This document shows, piece after piece, positions 53,744 through 63,328 of a DNA stretch of 64,000 nt. A model generated the notes under the pieces. The model did no database searches. It saw only the letters and a program-made list of their open reading frames with translations, and was not told the origin of the DNA. Source of the DNA: Cyanobacteria bacterium UBA6446 (GTDB lineage Bacteria; Cyanobacteriota; Vampirovibrionia; Gastranaerophilales; Gastranaerophilaceae); assembly GCA_002438405.1 (NCBI GenBank), contig DJOE01000023.1:378402-442401 (forward strand). The letters are read 5' to 3'. Both the position numbers and the translations under genes were made by a program. How positions within the stretch are numbered: the stretch's first letter is position 1; the number at the start of each line of letters is the position of its first letter.

Positions 53744-54226
53744 CTATTCATCTTTCACTTTATTAGTCATCTTTTCAATTGTTTTTGTTGTGGATTTGCC
53801 CTCGACAAAGGTTATGAATTCGACTCTGATATTATTTTTTTTCATAATATCAGCCTCCGGCAATGTTTCCATTGTGTAATCAGCGCCTTTTGTATAAACA
53901 TCGGGTTTAATTTCGTCAATCAATTTTGCCGGACTATCTTCATCAAACAAAACTACATAGTCAACACAAGCCAATGCACATAACACCTCAGCCCTATCCA
54001 GTTCATTATTTATAGGTCGTGTTGGTCCTTTTATGCTTCTAACTGATTTATCTGAGTTCAAAAGAACTATTGAATAATCAGCAAATGACTTTGTCTTTTG
54101 CAAATATCTCACATGCCCAACATGTAAAATATCAAAACAACCATTTGTTACTACTACTGTTTTTCCACTTTGATGCAGTTTTTTTACGAAATCCGCTACA
54201 TTTTCTCTTTGTAAGAGCTGTCCCAT
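53744..54226 (-). CDS. rfaE2: Heptose 1-phosphate adenylyltransferase (RfaE domain II)
   Basis: Makes ADP-heptose for LPS core. The nucleotidyltransferase motif GxFDxxHxGH is clear at residues 26-36 ([11 protein letters not shown]), followed by [19 protein letters not shown]. Length 160 corresponds to a free-standing second domain of HldE; the kinase domain is not here. About 90 bases upstream of lpxD on the same strand, consistent with an LPS locus. Confidence 0.92.
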   Translation of the reverse strand: MGQLLQRENVADFVKKLHQSGKTVVVTNGCFDILHVGHVRYLQKTKSFADYSIVLLNSDKSVRSIKGPTRPINNELDRAEVLCALACVDYVVLFDEDSPAKLIDEIKPDVYTKGADYTMETLPEADIMKKNNIRVEFITFVEGKSTTKTIEKMTNKVKDE

Positions 54227-54321
54227 AAAATATACCCTCTAATATGCCTAAATTATACCCTAAACCTATTAAAAAGTCCTATTATATTAACAAAAAGTAA
54301 TAATTAATGTTCGGCTCAAAC

Positions 54322-54615
54322 CTATTTATTCAAAAACGGTCCAAGTTTTTTGCTCATTTTCGCAAAAAAAGTTTCAATTGAATTTTTATGATTATCCACG
54401 ATTGGAACAAATTCATCTTTTAGCATTTTATTTGGAGGAACTACATTTGACATAAAACGTGGAAGCCCATCACCTAGGCAAAAACCGTCCCTTGCATACA
54501 ATCTTTCATTTATCAAATCAGCAGCTCTTTGAGTGCTTGGTTTGATAATTTTCATAATATTATTTTTCTCATATTGAGAAGAAATTGAGGTAATTGTTAA
54601 TTTACTAATATTCAT
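54322..54615 (-). CDS. Short hypothetical protein of the lineage
   Basis: 97 residues with no recognised domain (RAADLINERLYARDGFCLGD, then ETFFAKMSKKLGPFLNK). Similar short, charged proteins with an ARDG-like core occur in the same group of organisms, in my recollection. An internal ATG at residue 21 is an alternative start. AAGAAGACG precedes the ATG. It lies 34 bases downstream of asd on the same strand. Confidence 0.55.
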   Translation of the reverse strand: MNISKLTITSISSQYEKNNIMKIIKPSTQRAADLINERLYARDGFCLGDGLPRFMSNVVPPNKMLKDEFVPIVDNHKNSIETFFAKMSKKLGPFLNK

Positions 54616-54648
54616 ATCGTCTTCTTTCTTTTGGGGTGGGGTCTGCGA

Positions 54649-55671
54649 TTAGTACAGACCCATTTCTATAACTTTTTTACACAATCTGACAGTATTTAAA
54701 GCGGCACCAATTCTAAGATTATCGGCTACGCACCACAATGAAATACCGTTTTCGAAAGCCAAATCCTTTCTAATTCTACCTACAAAAACAGGATCAACAC
54801 CATCAGCATCACGAGTTGTTGGATATTCATAATTTTCAGGATTATCAATAACCTTAACCCCGAATGTATTTGATAAAATTTCACGAACTTCATCTGGTGT
54901 TACTTTTTCTTCAAACTCAATATCCACAGCCTCTGAGTGTCCTCTATAAACTGGAACCCTAACTGCAGTACAAGAAATTGGAAGATCTTGTGGCAAATGA
55001 AGAATTTTCTTAGTTTCGTTCGTAACTTTCATTTCTTCTTTTGTATAACCGTTTTCGCAGAACACGTCAATTTGTGGAATTACATTGAACGAAATCGGTT
55101 TTTTAAATGCAACATTTTCAAATTCTTTATTTTCTAAAGTTGCTTTAGTATTTTCAGTCAATTCATTAATCGCTTTTAGCCCTGCACCTGAAACCGCCTG
55201 ATATGTAGAAACTAACAGTCTTTTTAATTTAAATTTGTCATGCAATGGTTTCAAAACAAGCATCAATTGAGAAGTTGAGCAGTTTGGATTTGCAATAATT
55301 CCCTTATGTTTTTTCAAATCTTCGTCATTAACATACGCAATAACCAACGGAACATCTTTATCCATTCTAAATGCTGAAGAATTATCAATCAAAACACCGC
55401 CACGTTTTACAATTTCCGGAGCGAATTTTTGAGAGGTTGAACCACCGGCAGATGCCAACACAATATTCACACCGTCAAAACTTTCAGGAGTTGCCTCTTC
55501 CACTGTGTAAGTCTTACCTTGAAAATCAATTTTTGAACCGGCACTCTTTGCACTTGATAAAAATTTAATAGTATTAAAATCAACATTTAATTCATCAATA
55601 ATCTTGATAATTTCTCTACCTACAACACCTGTAGCGCCTAGAATTGCAATATTAGCTTTTTGTTTTGACAT
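54649..55671 (-). CDS. asd: Aspartate-semialdehyde dehydrogenase
   Basis: Makes aspartate semialdehyde from aspartyl phosphate, feeding lysine/DAP, threonine and methionine. NADP-binding GATGVVGREI (residues 12-21), SAGGSTSQ, the active-site Cys131 in NPNCSTSQLM and RVPVYRGHSEAVDI near residue 245 are all present. 340 residues, normal. AGGAG precedes the ATG. Confidence 0.97.
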   Translation of the reverse strand: MSKQKANIAILGATGVVGREIIKIIDELNVDFNTIKFLSSAKSAGSKIDFQGKTYTVEEATPESFDGVNIVLASAGGSTSQKFAPEIVKRGGVLIDNSSAFRMDKDVPLVIAYVNDEDLKKHKGIIANPNCSTSQLMLVLKPLHDKFKLKRLLVSTYQAVSGAGLKAINELTENTKATLENKEFENVAFKKPISFNVIPQIDVFCENGYTKEEMKVTNETKKILHLPQDLPISCTAVRVPVYRGHSEAVDIEFEEKVTPDEVREILSNTFGVKVIDNPENYEYPTTRDADGVDPVFVGRIRKDLAFENGISLWCVADNLRIGAALNTVRLCKKVIEMGLY

Positions 55672-55729
55672 AATATCTCCTCTTTATCGTATGTCATTAA
55701 TATTACTACAAGAATAATTTTTAAGTGTA

Positions 55730-55925
55730 TTATTAACACATAAATTTACAAAAAAAGGTAAATAAGGTGCTACGCACTCTGCTCAGCTTTTTCCCTCGTA
55801 ATGACAGATTAGGGGTTCGGGGGCAAAGCCCCTGATAACTCAAGCTATTTGGTCGTTCGTGTTTTTCTTTTTCGGTTCACTTTTTCTTTTTGCATCGAAA
55901 CCAAAAAGAAAAAGTGAACTAAGAA
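55730..55925. repeat. Intergenic repeat cluster between asd and dapB
   Basis: GGGGGCAAAGCCCC near 55820, then GTCGTTCGTGTTTTTCTTTT and a large inverted repeat (TTCACTTTTTCTTTTTG with CAAAAAGAAAAAGTGAA, about 55876-55918). Related text occurs at 47380-47470. No gene. Confidence 0.6.
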
Positions 55926-55927
55926 AA

Positions 55928-56677
55928 CTATTTTAGTATCTTTTCAAGTCCATAGACAAAATCTTTGTTTTCAGAAGTGTGTTTTACTGCCATCAAAACT
56001 CCAGGCATATAGCATTTTCTATCTGTTGAATCGTGTCTGATTGACAATGTTTGTCCAAATGCTCCGAATAAAACCTCTTGTGATGCCATAAAACCTGGCA
56101 TTCTTACTGAATGAATTTGAATATCAGAATAAGAAGTTCCACCTCTTGAACCTTCAATTGTTTCTGTTTCAGCACAATTCCCACTCTTGAAAGATTGTTT
56201 CGCTTCTGACATCATCAATGCTGTTTTAATCGCAGTACCTGATGGTGCATCTTTCTTTTGGTTATGGTGATATTCAATAATTTCTGCATTATCAAAATAC
56301 TTAGCAGCCATTTGTGCAAATTGCATCATCAAAACCGCACCTGTTGAAAAATTCGGAGCAATAAAACAACCAACTCTATTCTTTTCTGAAAGATTTTTCA
56401 AAAATTCAATCTGTTCATCTTTTAAACCAGTTGTACCAATTACAATACTAATTCCATTATGCAAGCAATATTTTGCGTTTTCATAAATTGAAGCAGGTTG
56501 TGTAAAATCAACAACAACATCAAATTCTGCATATCTCTTAGCTTCATCAATTGATTTATAAACATCACCTTTAATATCAATTTTTGCAGCCAATTTCATT
56601 GAAGCATCAGATTCAACCGCATTACAAACTTCTTGTCCCATTCTACCGTTAGCACCGCATACTGCAACTTTTATCAT
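55928..56677 (-). CDS. dapB: 4-hydroxy-tetrahydrodipicolinate reductase
   Basis: NAD(P)H-dependent step of DAP/lysine synthesis after asd and dapA. VCGANGRMGQEV is the nucleotide-binding start, and EIIEYHHNQKKDAPSGTA is the signature with catalytic His-His and Lys. The length of 249 residues is typical. AGGAG precedes the ATG. Separated from asd by the repeat cluster, not an obvious operon. Confidence 0.96.
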   Translation of the reverse strand: MIKVAVCGANGRMGQEVCNAVESDASMKLAAKIDIKGDVYKSIDEAKRYAEFDVVVDFTQPASIYENAKYCLHNGISIVIGTTGLKDEQIEFLKNLSEKNRVGCFIAPNFSTGAVLMMQFAQMAAKYFDNAEIIEYHHNQKKDAPSGTAIKTALMMSEAKQSFKSGNCAETETIEGSRGGTSYSDIQIHSVRMPGFMASQEVLFGAFGQTLSIRHDSTDRKCYMPGVLMAVKHTSENKDFVYGLEKILK

Positions 56678-56723
56678 AATTTTTTCTCCTATATTAAATC
56701 TCTTCTTAGCTATATTTTACAAC

Positions 56724-56755
56724 AAAAAACGGTCAAAACTCATGCCTGACCGTTT
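56724..56755 (-). terminator. Terminator of the pentapeptide-repeat gene
   Basis: On the minus strand, AAACGGTCA and TGACCGTTT (56747-56755 with 56727-56735) form a 9-base stem, followed by a T run. Confidence 0.8.
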
Positions 56756-56783
56756 GATTGTTTAAACTCTTTATTTATTAAAA

Positions 56784-57314
56784 TTAGTAATCTCCAATTC
56801 CGGATTCTTCATCATCTTTTAGCGCAGACAAATCATCTTTGCACACCGAATCAAAACCGTCCGGTAACATATCATCGTCTGGCCATACCGTGTCATTATC
56901 AAATCTAGCAGATGCCAAATTTTCAGAAGCTGACAAATCTGAACTTGTCAAAACTGTTTCTGACAAAACACAACCCGCTAAATCGCAATCTGTAAAGTTG
57001 CAATATGTCATTTCGGCATAGCTACAATCTGCACCTGTCAAAAGACTTTCGGTAAAATCGCATTCCACAACTCTAGAACGAGTAAAATCAACAGAAGTTA
57101 AATCCGCACCGGTGAAATTTACAAGTGACAAATTGCAATCTGCAAATGAACTTGAATTCAAATCTACATCAGAAAAGTCAATTTCCTTTAAAGTCATATT
57201 TGAAAAATCGACTTCACTCAAATCAACTTCTTCAACTTCTTTTTTCCATTCGTTAAATTTTTCGGGGTTGCTTTCAAGCAAAGATAATAATTCTTCTTTT
57301 GTATAATCAATCAT
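56784..57314 (-). CDS. Pentapeptide-repeat protein
   Basis: About 20 repeats of the type A(D/N)LxX, for example VDFSNMTLKEIDFSDVDLNS and LVNFTGADLTSVDF, between residues 30 and 135, forming a right-handed quadrilateral beta helix. The ends are acidic (DDLSALKDDEESGIGDY). Such proteins can mimic DNA, bind gyrase or act as scaffolds; none of these can be chosen. AAGGAG precedes the ATG. About 20 bases downstream of a response-regulator gene on the same strand. Confidence 0.85.
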   Translation of the reverse strand: MIDYTKEELLSLLESNPEKFNEWKKEVEEVDLSEVDFSNMTLKEIDFSDVDLNSSSFADCNLSLVNFTGADLTSVDFTRSRVVECDFTESLLTGADCSYAEMTYCNFTDCDLAGCVLSETVLTSSDLSASENLASARFDNDTVWPDDDMLPDGFDSVCKDDLSALKDDEESGIGDY

Positions 57315-57336
57315 TCTTATCTCCTTAAATATATAT

Positions 57337-57972
57337 TTATTTATTATTTTCTACTAAATTCATCTGCATTGCAACAAGCACTGCTTGGGTACGGTTTGTC
57401 ACGTTCAATTTTTTAAAAATACTGTTGAGGTGGCTTTTTACGGTAACCTCACTTAACACAAGTTTATCCGCAATAGATTTATTGCTTTCACCCTGCGTAA
57501 CTAATAATAAAACATCTTTTTCTCTCTTAGTCAAGGAGTTAAAATTATCAGCTTGATTTATCGTAACATTTTCGGGTTTTAAAACCTGTGTATTCCTTTT
57601 AACACGGCGTAAAACAGCTTCAATCCTAGCAAGTAAATTCGGTAAGATAAAAGGTTTAACTATATAATCATCAGCACCGATTTTAAGTCCTGAAATCATC
57701 TTTTGATCTTCATTCACTGCCGTGAGCATAATTACCGGAATATCTTTGGTTTTTGGATTTTTTCTGATAGCTTTTAATGTATCCCAGCCGTTCATATTTG
57801 GCATCATAACATCAAGCAAAACTATATCGAAAAACTCTCCACTATCTAAAACACTAAGAGCTTGAACTCCATCAGATACGCATTTTAAATCATATCCGTA
57901 AAAAGGGAGAACATCTGCTAAATATTTTGGATTGTCATCAACTAATAATATTTTAGTCAAATCAGACATCAA
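57337..57972 (-). CDS. Response regulator with LuxR-type output (1)
   Basis: Receiver domain with phosphoacceptor Asp54 in DIVLLDVMMPNMNG, conserved Lys in DDYIVKPF, then a NarL/LuxR helix-turn-helix (LTKREKDVLLLVTQGESNKS). The protein would bind DNA when phosphorylated. It lies 23 bases downstream of a second regulator gene. No histidine kinase is seen here, so its partner is elsewhere. Confidence 0.93.
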   Translation of the reverse strand: MMSDLTKILLVDDNPKYLADVLPFYGYDLKCVSDGVQALSVLDSGEFFDIVLLDVMMPNMNGWDTLKAIRKNPKTKDIPVIMLTAVNEDQKMISGLKIGADDYIVKPFILPNLLARIEAVLRRVKRNTQVLKPENVTINQADNFNSLTKREKDVLLLVTQGESNKSIADKLVLSEVTVKSHLNSIFKKLNVTNRTQAVLVAMQMNLVENNK

Positions 57973-57995
57973 CGATATTCCTTTAGTTTTGCATT

Positions 57996-58649
57996 CTACA
58001 CAATTTGATATTTCAAAGCTTTTAAAGCAGCTTGCAATCTATCATCAACTTCTAACTTTTGCAAAATACTTGCAACGTGAGCTTTTGTCGTATTAACACT
58101 GATAACTAAGTGTTGCGCAATTTCCATATTGCTAAAGCCTTCTGTCATAAGTTTCAAAATTTGAGCTTCTCTTGCGGTTAAGTCATAGTTTTTGTAGCTT
58201 GTATCAGGTTCAGTATTCATTTTGGTATTAGTTGTTGCTTGCAAAACGATATGTGCAATACTCGGGTCAAACCAAGCAGCACCATCTGCAACAGATTGAA
58301 CAACTTGAACCAGCCTTTGCAAATTGATTTCTTTTGAACAATAAGCATTTGCTCCTGCTTTTAAACTATTCAAAACTTCTTTTTCATCATTGTGAGAAGT
58401 TAGGATAATAATTTTAGCATCTTTATTCATATCATGAATTGCTTTAGTTGCGTCAATTCCATTCATATTAGGAAGCCCTAAATCCATAATAACCAAATCT
58501 ATCTGATTGTTTTTAAATATTTCAAGAGCGTCTTCTGCTGTTGCAGCTTCATAAATCACACCAATATAATCAACATCTTCAAATGCTGTTTTTAACCCAA
58601 ATCTTGTCAACTCATGGTCTTCAACAATCAATAGATTTTTTTTTATCAT
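57996..58649 (-). CDS. Response regulator with LuxR-type output (2)
   Basis: NarL-type regulator: acidic pocket (IVEDHE), Asp56 in DLVIMDLGLPNMNG, and LuxR helix-turn-helix (LTAREAQILKLMTEGFSNME). It overlaps the end of the TPR gene by four bases, so the two are coupled. Likely responds to the same signal as the TPR/HD-GYP genes upstream. Confidence 0.93.
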   Translation of the reverse strand: MIKKNLLIVEDHELTRFGLKTAFEDVDYIGVIYEAATAEDALEIFKNNQIDLVIMDLGLPNMNGIDATKAIHDMNKDAKIIILTSHNDEKEVLNSLKAGANAYCSKEINLQRLVQVVQSVADGAAWFDPSIAHIVLQATTNTKMNTEPDTSYKNYDLTAREAQILKLMTEGFSNMEIAQHLVISVNTTKAHVASILQKLEVDDRLQAALKALKYQIV

Positions 58650-60190
58650 ATACTCAATTCCTCTTTTGCTAAACTGTATTCAGGGTTTAAATTTAAACTC
58701 TTTTCAAAGTTTTGACGAGCATCTGCGGTCAATCCTTTATTTTTTAATACCAAACCTAAATAATAATAATATCTGTAATCACTATCGTCAATATATTTTG
58801 CAATACCCAAAAATGATAGAGCCTTTTCGTAGTCTTCTTTTGTAATTTCAAGCCTTGCCAAATCAATCCAACCGTCTTTGAAATTAGGATTTATCGCAAG
58901 TGCTTTTTTAAGATACACATTTTCTCTGTCTTTTTCAAGTAAAGCCATTTGATAATAAGCTTCATAAGCCTTTGAACTTGCACGCAAAACTTTAGAATAG
59001 ATGTCTTTTGCTCGTCTTTCGTTATTCAATTGTTGATAAGTTTTTGCAAGTCGAATTGATGAATCAAAGCCGGTGTCTTTACTACCCGCTTTTTTATAAT
59101 AGCTTTCTGCTAGTTTATAATCTTTATTTCTATATGCGACATCACCCAATACAATCAATGCTTGAGTATGAGATTTATCAATATCAACAGATTTTAGGGC
59201 ATAATCCTGAGCTTTTTCAAATTCTTTCAAATCAAAATAAACTTTTGCGGTCAAAGCATAAACTTCCTTATTGATATTTTTTTTTCCGGAAATTGAAGAC
59301 TGTAAAACTCTCAATGCCTTATTCAATTGATTTTCGTCATAATAATAATATGCTAAGTGATATTTTTTCCAATAATCATTTTTTGCAGATTTATACAAAA
59401 TATACTGTTGAGAAGAATGCAACTCTTTATCAAAAACTACTGTATTAATATCTTTAGACTTCAAATCCTCAAGAGCCTTTAATCCCTCTTGCGGTTTATT
59501 TGATTGAGCCAAAATTTCAGCTCGCAAACGTTTGTAATTGATGTTTTTTGGATTTTTATCAATCGCAATATCAATAGATTTAACTGCTTGTTTAATGTCA
59601 CCATTTTTCATTGAACCAAAAGCAACAAGATAATTTGCATAATCTGAATCATTCAACAGTGATGTTTGTTTCATAAGTTCAGATGTAGCTTCTCGGCTTT
59701 GGTCGTTATACATAATATTTGAATAAATCTCGGCAAGATACATTTGATCCTTGTGAGTCAATTTGCAATTCGGAAAATAATAGTTCTTGATATCCTCTTC
59801 TAATAAAGAAGATATTTCATCATCTTTAATCTTTGACATTGCCAGTTCTGACAAACTGAAAAATCCGATAGATGCCATTTCGTGAGTCAAACGCATATAG
59901 ATATAATCACTAGGCATAACGTTATCAATAAGCATTCTAAAATCTTGGTATGAAGAACGAACATTTGCCTGCATAAATTTGTCCATTGCGATTGTGTACT
60001 GATTTTTTATGGCATTACGAGTAAGTGAACCTTTTTTAAGTTCAAAAGATGGCAAATTCACTTGTTCTTGATAAGTTGAGGGATTTGCATCTAACGGGTT
60101 AACCGGTGCAATCCCGTTCATATTGATTGCTAAACACTGATTAGCCCCAAAAACTGAAACAAATAAAGAAAGGACGAGATATTTTTTCAT
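58646..60190 (-). CDS. Exported TPR-repeat protein
   Basis: A signal peptide (MKKYLVLSLFVSVFGANQCL) precedes about eight tetratricopeptide repeats, for example YYYDENQLNKALRVLQSSIS, ALIVLGDVAYRNKDYKLAES and YYYLGLVLKNKGLTADARQN. It is likely a periplasmic protein that organises partners. It overlaps the HD-GYP gene and a response regulator by 1 and 4 bases, which points to one signalling operon. Confidence 0.85.
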   Translation of the reverse strand: MKKYLVLSLFVSVFGANQCLAINMNGIAPVNPLDANPSTYQEQVNLPSFELKKGSLTRNAIKNQYTIAMDKFMQANVRSSYQDFRMLIDNVMPSDYIYMRLTHEMASIGFFSLSELAMSKIKDDEISSLLEEDIKNYYFPNCKLTHKDQMYLAEIYSNIMYNDQSREATSELMKQTSLLNDSDYANYLVAFGSMKNGDIKQAVKSIDIAIDKNPKNINYKRLRAEILAQSNKPQEGLKALEDLKSKDINTVVFDKELHSSQQYILYKSAKNDYWKKYHLAYYYYDENQLNKALRVLQSSISGKKNINKEVYALTAKVYFDLKEFEKAQDYALKSVDIDKSHTQALIVLGDVAYRNKDYKLAESYYKKAGSKDTGFDSSIRLAKTYQQLNNERRAKDIYSKVLRASSKAYEAYYQMALLEKDRENVYLKKALAINPNFKDGWIDLARLEITKEDYEKALSFLGIAKYIDDSDYRYYYYLGLVLKNKGLTADARQNFEKSLNLNPEYSLAKEELSI

Positions 60191-61929
60191 TAAACCATAT
60201 CCTCCTCTTTTGGCTCATAGCTACCCAAATAGTATTTGTTGAACAATTCTAACAAATGTTTTTGTTCATCTGTCGGATTTTCAAGATTTACAAATCTGTA
60301 AATTGACATCAAATCATACTGTTTCAAGAATTCTTCATCTTTAGGTTCAATTTTTCCGTGTGATTCGGATAAGAATACTTTGACTATTTTGTCAGTCGAA
60401 ATTGACATAAACACATCAACCAAATTCTTATCAAAATGAGAACCGGCACCTTTCATCAAAATATCTAAAACATTCGCAATCGGCATTTTGTCACGGTAGT
60501 GTCTTTTGGAAGTAATCGCATCAAACACATCAGCAACAGCCAAAATTCTACCTCCGAGTGTAATTTCTTCACCTTTAAGATGTCTGTAATACCCTGTCCC
60601 GTCCCACTTTTCATGGTGAGAGCAAGCCATTTCGGTAATAATTCTAAAATCAGGTGACATATAAATTTTGTTCAAGATATTATGCGTAATTCTAACGTGT
60701 TCTTGAATATGTTTATACTCTTCATCAGTAAGTTTTCCGTCTTTTTGCAAAACAGAATCTCTAATCCCGATTTTACCGATATCGTGAAGAATTGCGGCTT
60801 TTTCAAGCAAACTTTTATCTTTAGCATTCATACCAAGAGCATCAGCCAACAATATTGAATACAATTTAACTCTGGTTGAATGACCTGCCGTAATCTTATC
60901 TCTTGCATCAATTGAAGTAGCGAGAGTATCAATAAAACTTTCAAATAGTAACTTTTGTTCACGATAAAGTTGCAATTGTTGGTCGAACAATTGAGCATTT
61001 TCTAAGGCTATACTTGCACTTCCGCCAATTGCGATTAGTAAATCTTCGTCATTTTTTGTAAAGATACCATCAATTTTGTTGATAACTTGAAATGCACCAA
61101 TAATTTCACGATTATTGTTCATAATAGGCATACACAAAATCGTTTTAGTTCTGTAACCGGTTTTTGTATCAACTTCCGGATTGAATCTCGGGTCATTATA
61201 AGCATCAACAATATTAACAGTTTCACCTGTTTTTACAACATATCCTGCTAAACCTTTATCTGCAGGAAATCTTATTTCTTGACTTGAATCAAGCCCTAAC
61301 GCAACTTTTGACCACAATTCATCAGTATCTTTATCCCAAAGAAAAACTGTACATCTATCAGCTTGAATAGCATTTTTAGTTTCTTCAGCAATTACCCTCA
61401 ACAGCTCATCAATATCAGTAAGTGCAGTAATTGAACGGCTAATTTTAACCAATGATACTAATGGGTCACTTTTTGTCGGAAGTGAATAATCCATACCGTT
61501 TTGAAGTTGTCTAATTCTTGTATTTATATTATCAGCAAGAGAATATTTGTCCTCTTCTGAAGATAATTTTAATGCATTGTTGTAATGAATAATCGCAATA
61601 TCCTTGTTATTTTCAGCAAAATTGATATTGCCCAAAACCAATTCGTTAATCAATTGTGCGGTAATACTATTTGTTCGATTAGCCATAAATGTCGCATCTT
61701 GCACCAAAGCAAGGCTACTTTCGTAATCAGATTTATGCAGAGAATAATTCAAAAAAGCAATCAAACTCAAAGAGATTGAAATTCCTTCGTTAAAATCTTC
61801 ACTCTTGAAAATATCATAAGCCGAATTCAAAGAATTTTCCGCATCTTCGTAATTTTTTTCATCAAGAAAGTTCAACGTTTTGCGAATTAAATTCTCTGCC
61901 TCTTCTGTTTTTAGGTTGCTTTCTACCAT
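60190..61929 (-). CDS. GAF/HD-GYP protein, putative cyclic-di-GMP phosphodiesterase
   Basis: N-terminal TPR-like helices (residues about 1-140), a GAF sensor (about 165-310), and an HD-GYP domain (about 340-510) with ILHDIGKIGIRDSVL and HHEKWDGTGYYRHLKGEEIT. HD-GYP domains split cyclic di-GMP; metal-binding His and Asp residues are kept. First gene of the operon with TPR protein and two response regulators, so it probably sets cyclic-di-GMP levels in response to a ligand. Its own receiver domain is missing. Confidence 0.9.
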   Translation of the reverse strand: MVESNLKTEEAENLIRKTLNFLDEKNYEDAENSLNSAYDIFKSEDFNEGISISLSLIAFLNYSLHKSDYESSLALVQDATFMANRTNSITAQLINELVLGNINFAENNKDIAIIHYNNALKLSSEEDKYSLADNINTRIRQLQNGMDYSLPTKSDPLVSLVKISRSITALTDIDELLRVIAEETKNAIQADRCTVFLWDKDTDELWSKVALGLDSSQEIRFPADKGLAGYVVKTGETVNIVDAYNDPRFNPEVDTKTGYRTKTILCMPIMNNNREIIGAFQVINKIDGIFTKNDEDLLIAIGGSASIALENAQLFDQQLQLYREQKLLFESFIDTLATSIDARDKITAGHSTRVKLYSILLADALGMNAKDKSLLEKAAILHDIGKIGIRDSVLQKDGKLTDEEYKHIQEHVRITHNILNKIYMSPDFRIITEMACSHHEKWDGTGYYRHLKGEEITLGGRILAVADVFDAITSKRHYRDKMPIANVLDILMKGAGSHFDKNLVDVFMSISTDKIVKVFLSESHGKIEPKDEEFLKQYDLMSIYRFVNLENPTDEQKHLLELFNKYYLGSYEPKEEDMV

Positions 61930-61994
61930 ATCATCTACCCTTTAATACATTATATAATATTTTTTCAAGAAATTCAAATATTTTTTTCTACATA

Positions 61995-62030
61995 AAAAAG
62001 GCTAGGAATAAAAACAATTCCTAGCCTTTA
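61995..62030 (-). terminator. Terminator of the DegT aminotransferase gene
   Basis: AAGGCTAGGAAT pairs with ATTCCTAGCCTT around a short loop, with a T run on the minus strand. It lies just behind the stop at 62050. Confidence 0.85.
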
Positions 62031-62049
62031 CTTTATTTAATTTGTTATA

Positions 62050-63174
62050 CTATACAGTGGCAACTGATTTTGATTTTTCAATACATTCAATCAAAGTTTT
62101 AGCTACTGTATCTTGTTCTTCGTGAGTTAATTCAGGGAACATTGGAAGTGAAATAACAACTTCTGTATTCTTTTCTGTAATTGGAAGAGAACCAGGACCC
62201 ATTCCTAACCAAGCATTAACTTTTTGGAAGTGAAGAGGAATTGGGTAGTACAACATAGCGCCAATACCTTTTTCTTGAAGCATTTTATGAACTTCATCTC
62301 TGTTAGGAATTTTAACAGTATATTGGTGATAAACACAATATGTATTATCCAATTCTTTTGGAGTTTGAACGTCTGCACAATCTGCAAATAGTTTGTTATA
62401 ATATGCAGCATGTTCTCTTCTTTTTGTATTCCATTCATCAATGTGATTAGCTTTTACTCTCAAAATAGCTGCTTGAATTTCATCAAGTCTGCTGTTTACA
62501 CCTAGTTCATCGTTGTGATAACGAACCATTGAACCGTGGTTTCTCAAAGCAATCAATCTATCTCTTAATTTTTCATCATTAACAGTACATAAACCGCCAT
62601 CACCCATTGTTCCTAAGTTTTTAGTAGGGTAGAAGCTGTAACAACCGATATCACCAAATGTACCAACTTTTTGACCTTTGAAAGATGAACCGATAGCTTG
62701 GCAACAATCTTCAACAACTCTCAAATTGTGTTTTTTAGCAATTGCCATAATTGATTCCATATCACATGGTTGACCATATAAGTGAACCGGAATAATTGCT
62801 TTTGTTTTTGGAGTTATAGCAGCTTCAATTTTTTTAGGGTCAATATTGAATGTATCAGGATCAATATCAACAAATACCGGTTTTGCACCTACCATACCGA
62901 TAGCTTCTGCAGTGGCTACGAATGTAAATGCTGTTGTAATAACTTCATCACCTGCTCCGATATCTAAAGCTCTAAGTGCAATGTGCAATGCATCTGTACC
63001 AGAGTTCAATGCAACGGTATAATTGCAACCGATATATGATGCTAATTCTTTTTCTAATGCTTTTACGTTTGGTCCTAAAATATAGCAACCTGATCTCATT
63101 ACTTCACATACTGCTTTTTCAGCTTCTTCGCCGATTTGAGCATATTGACGTTTTGAATCAAAAATAGGAATCAT
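62050..63174 (-). CDS. DegT/DnrJ/EryC1 sugar aminotransferase
   Basis: PLP-dependent transaminase acting on nucleotide-linked keto sugars, usually for surface polysaccharide. The PLP-binding Lys185 lies in CYSFYPTKNLGTMGDGG, with EDCCQAIG and the N-terminal NSGTDALHIALRAL. The length of 374 residues is typical. It resembles those in O-antigen or sugar-decoration loci, but no sugar genes are adjacent here. GGAGAG precedes the ATG. Confidence 0.93.
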   Translation of the reverse strand: MIPIFDSKRQYAQIGEEAEKAVCEVMRSGCYILGPNVKALEKELASYIGCNYTVALNSGTDALHIALRALDIGAGDEVITTAFTFVATAEAIGMVGAKPVFVDIDPDTFNIDPKKIEAAITPKTKAIIPVHLYGQPCDMESIMAIAKKHNLRVVEDCCQAIGSSFKGQKVGTFGDIGCYSFYPTKNLGTMGDGGLCTVNDEKLRDRLIALRNHGSMVRYHNDELGVNSRLDEIQAAILRVKANHIDEWNTKRREHAAYYNKLFADCADVQTPKELDNTYCVYHQYTVKIPNRDEVHKMLQEKGIGAMLYYPIPLHFQKVNAWLGMGPGSLPITEKNTEVVISLPMFPELTHEEQDTVAKTLIECIEKSKSVATV

Positions 63175-63328
63175 TTTTCTCTCCTTTACTTTCTACCTGC
63201 TAATAACTCATGACTCTATTATACCATAGCTTTATTTGTCTTTATATAAACTTTATATTAATATTTTTCAATATAAATTTTGCGCAATTTTTATTTTTAC
63301 TTGTTTTATAATTAAAGTAGGTGAAAAA

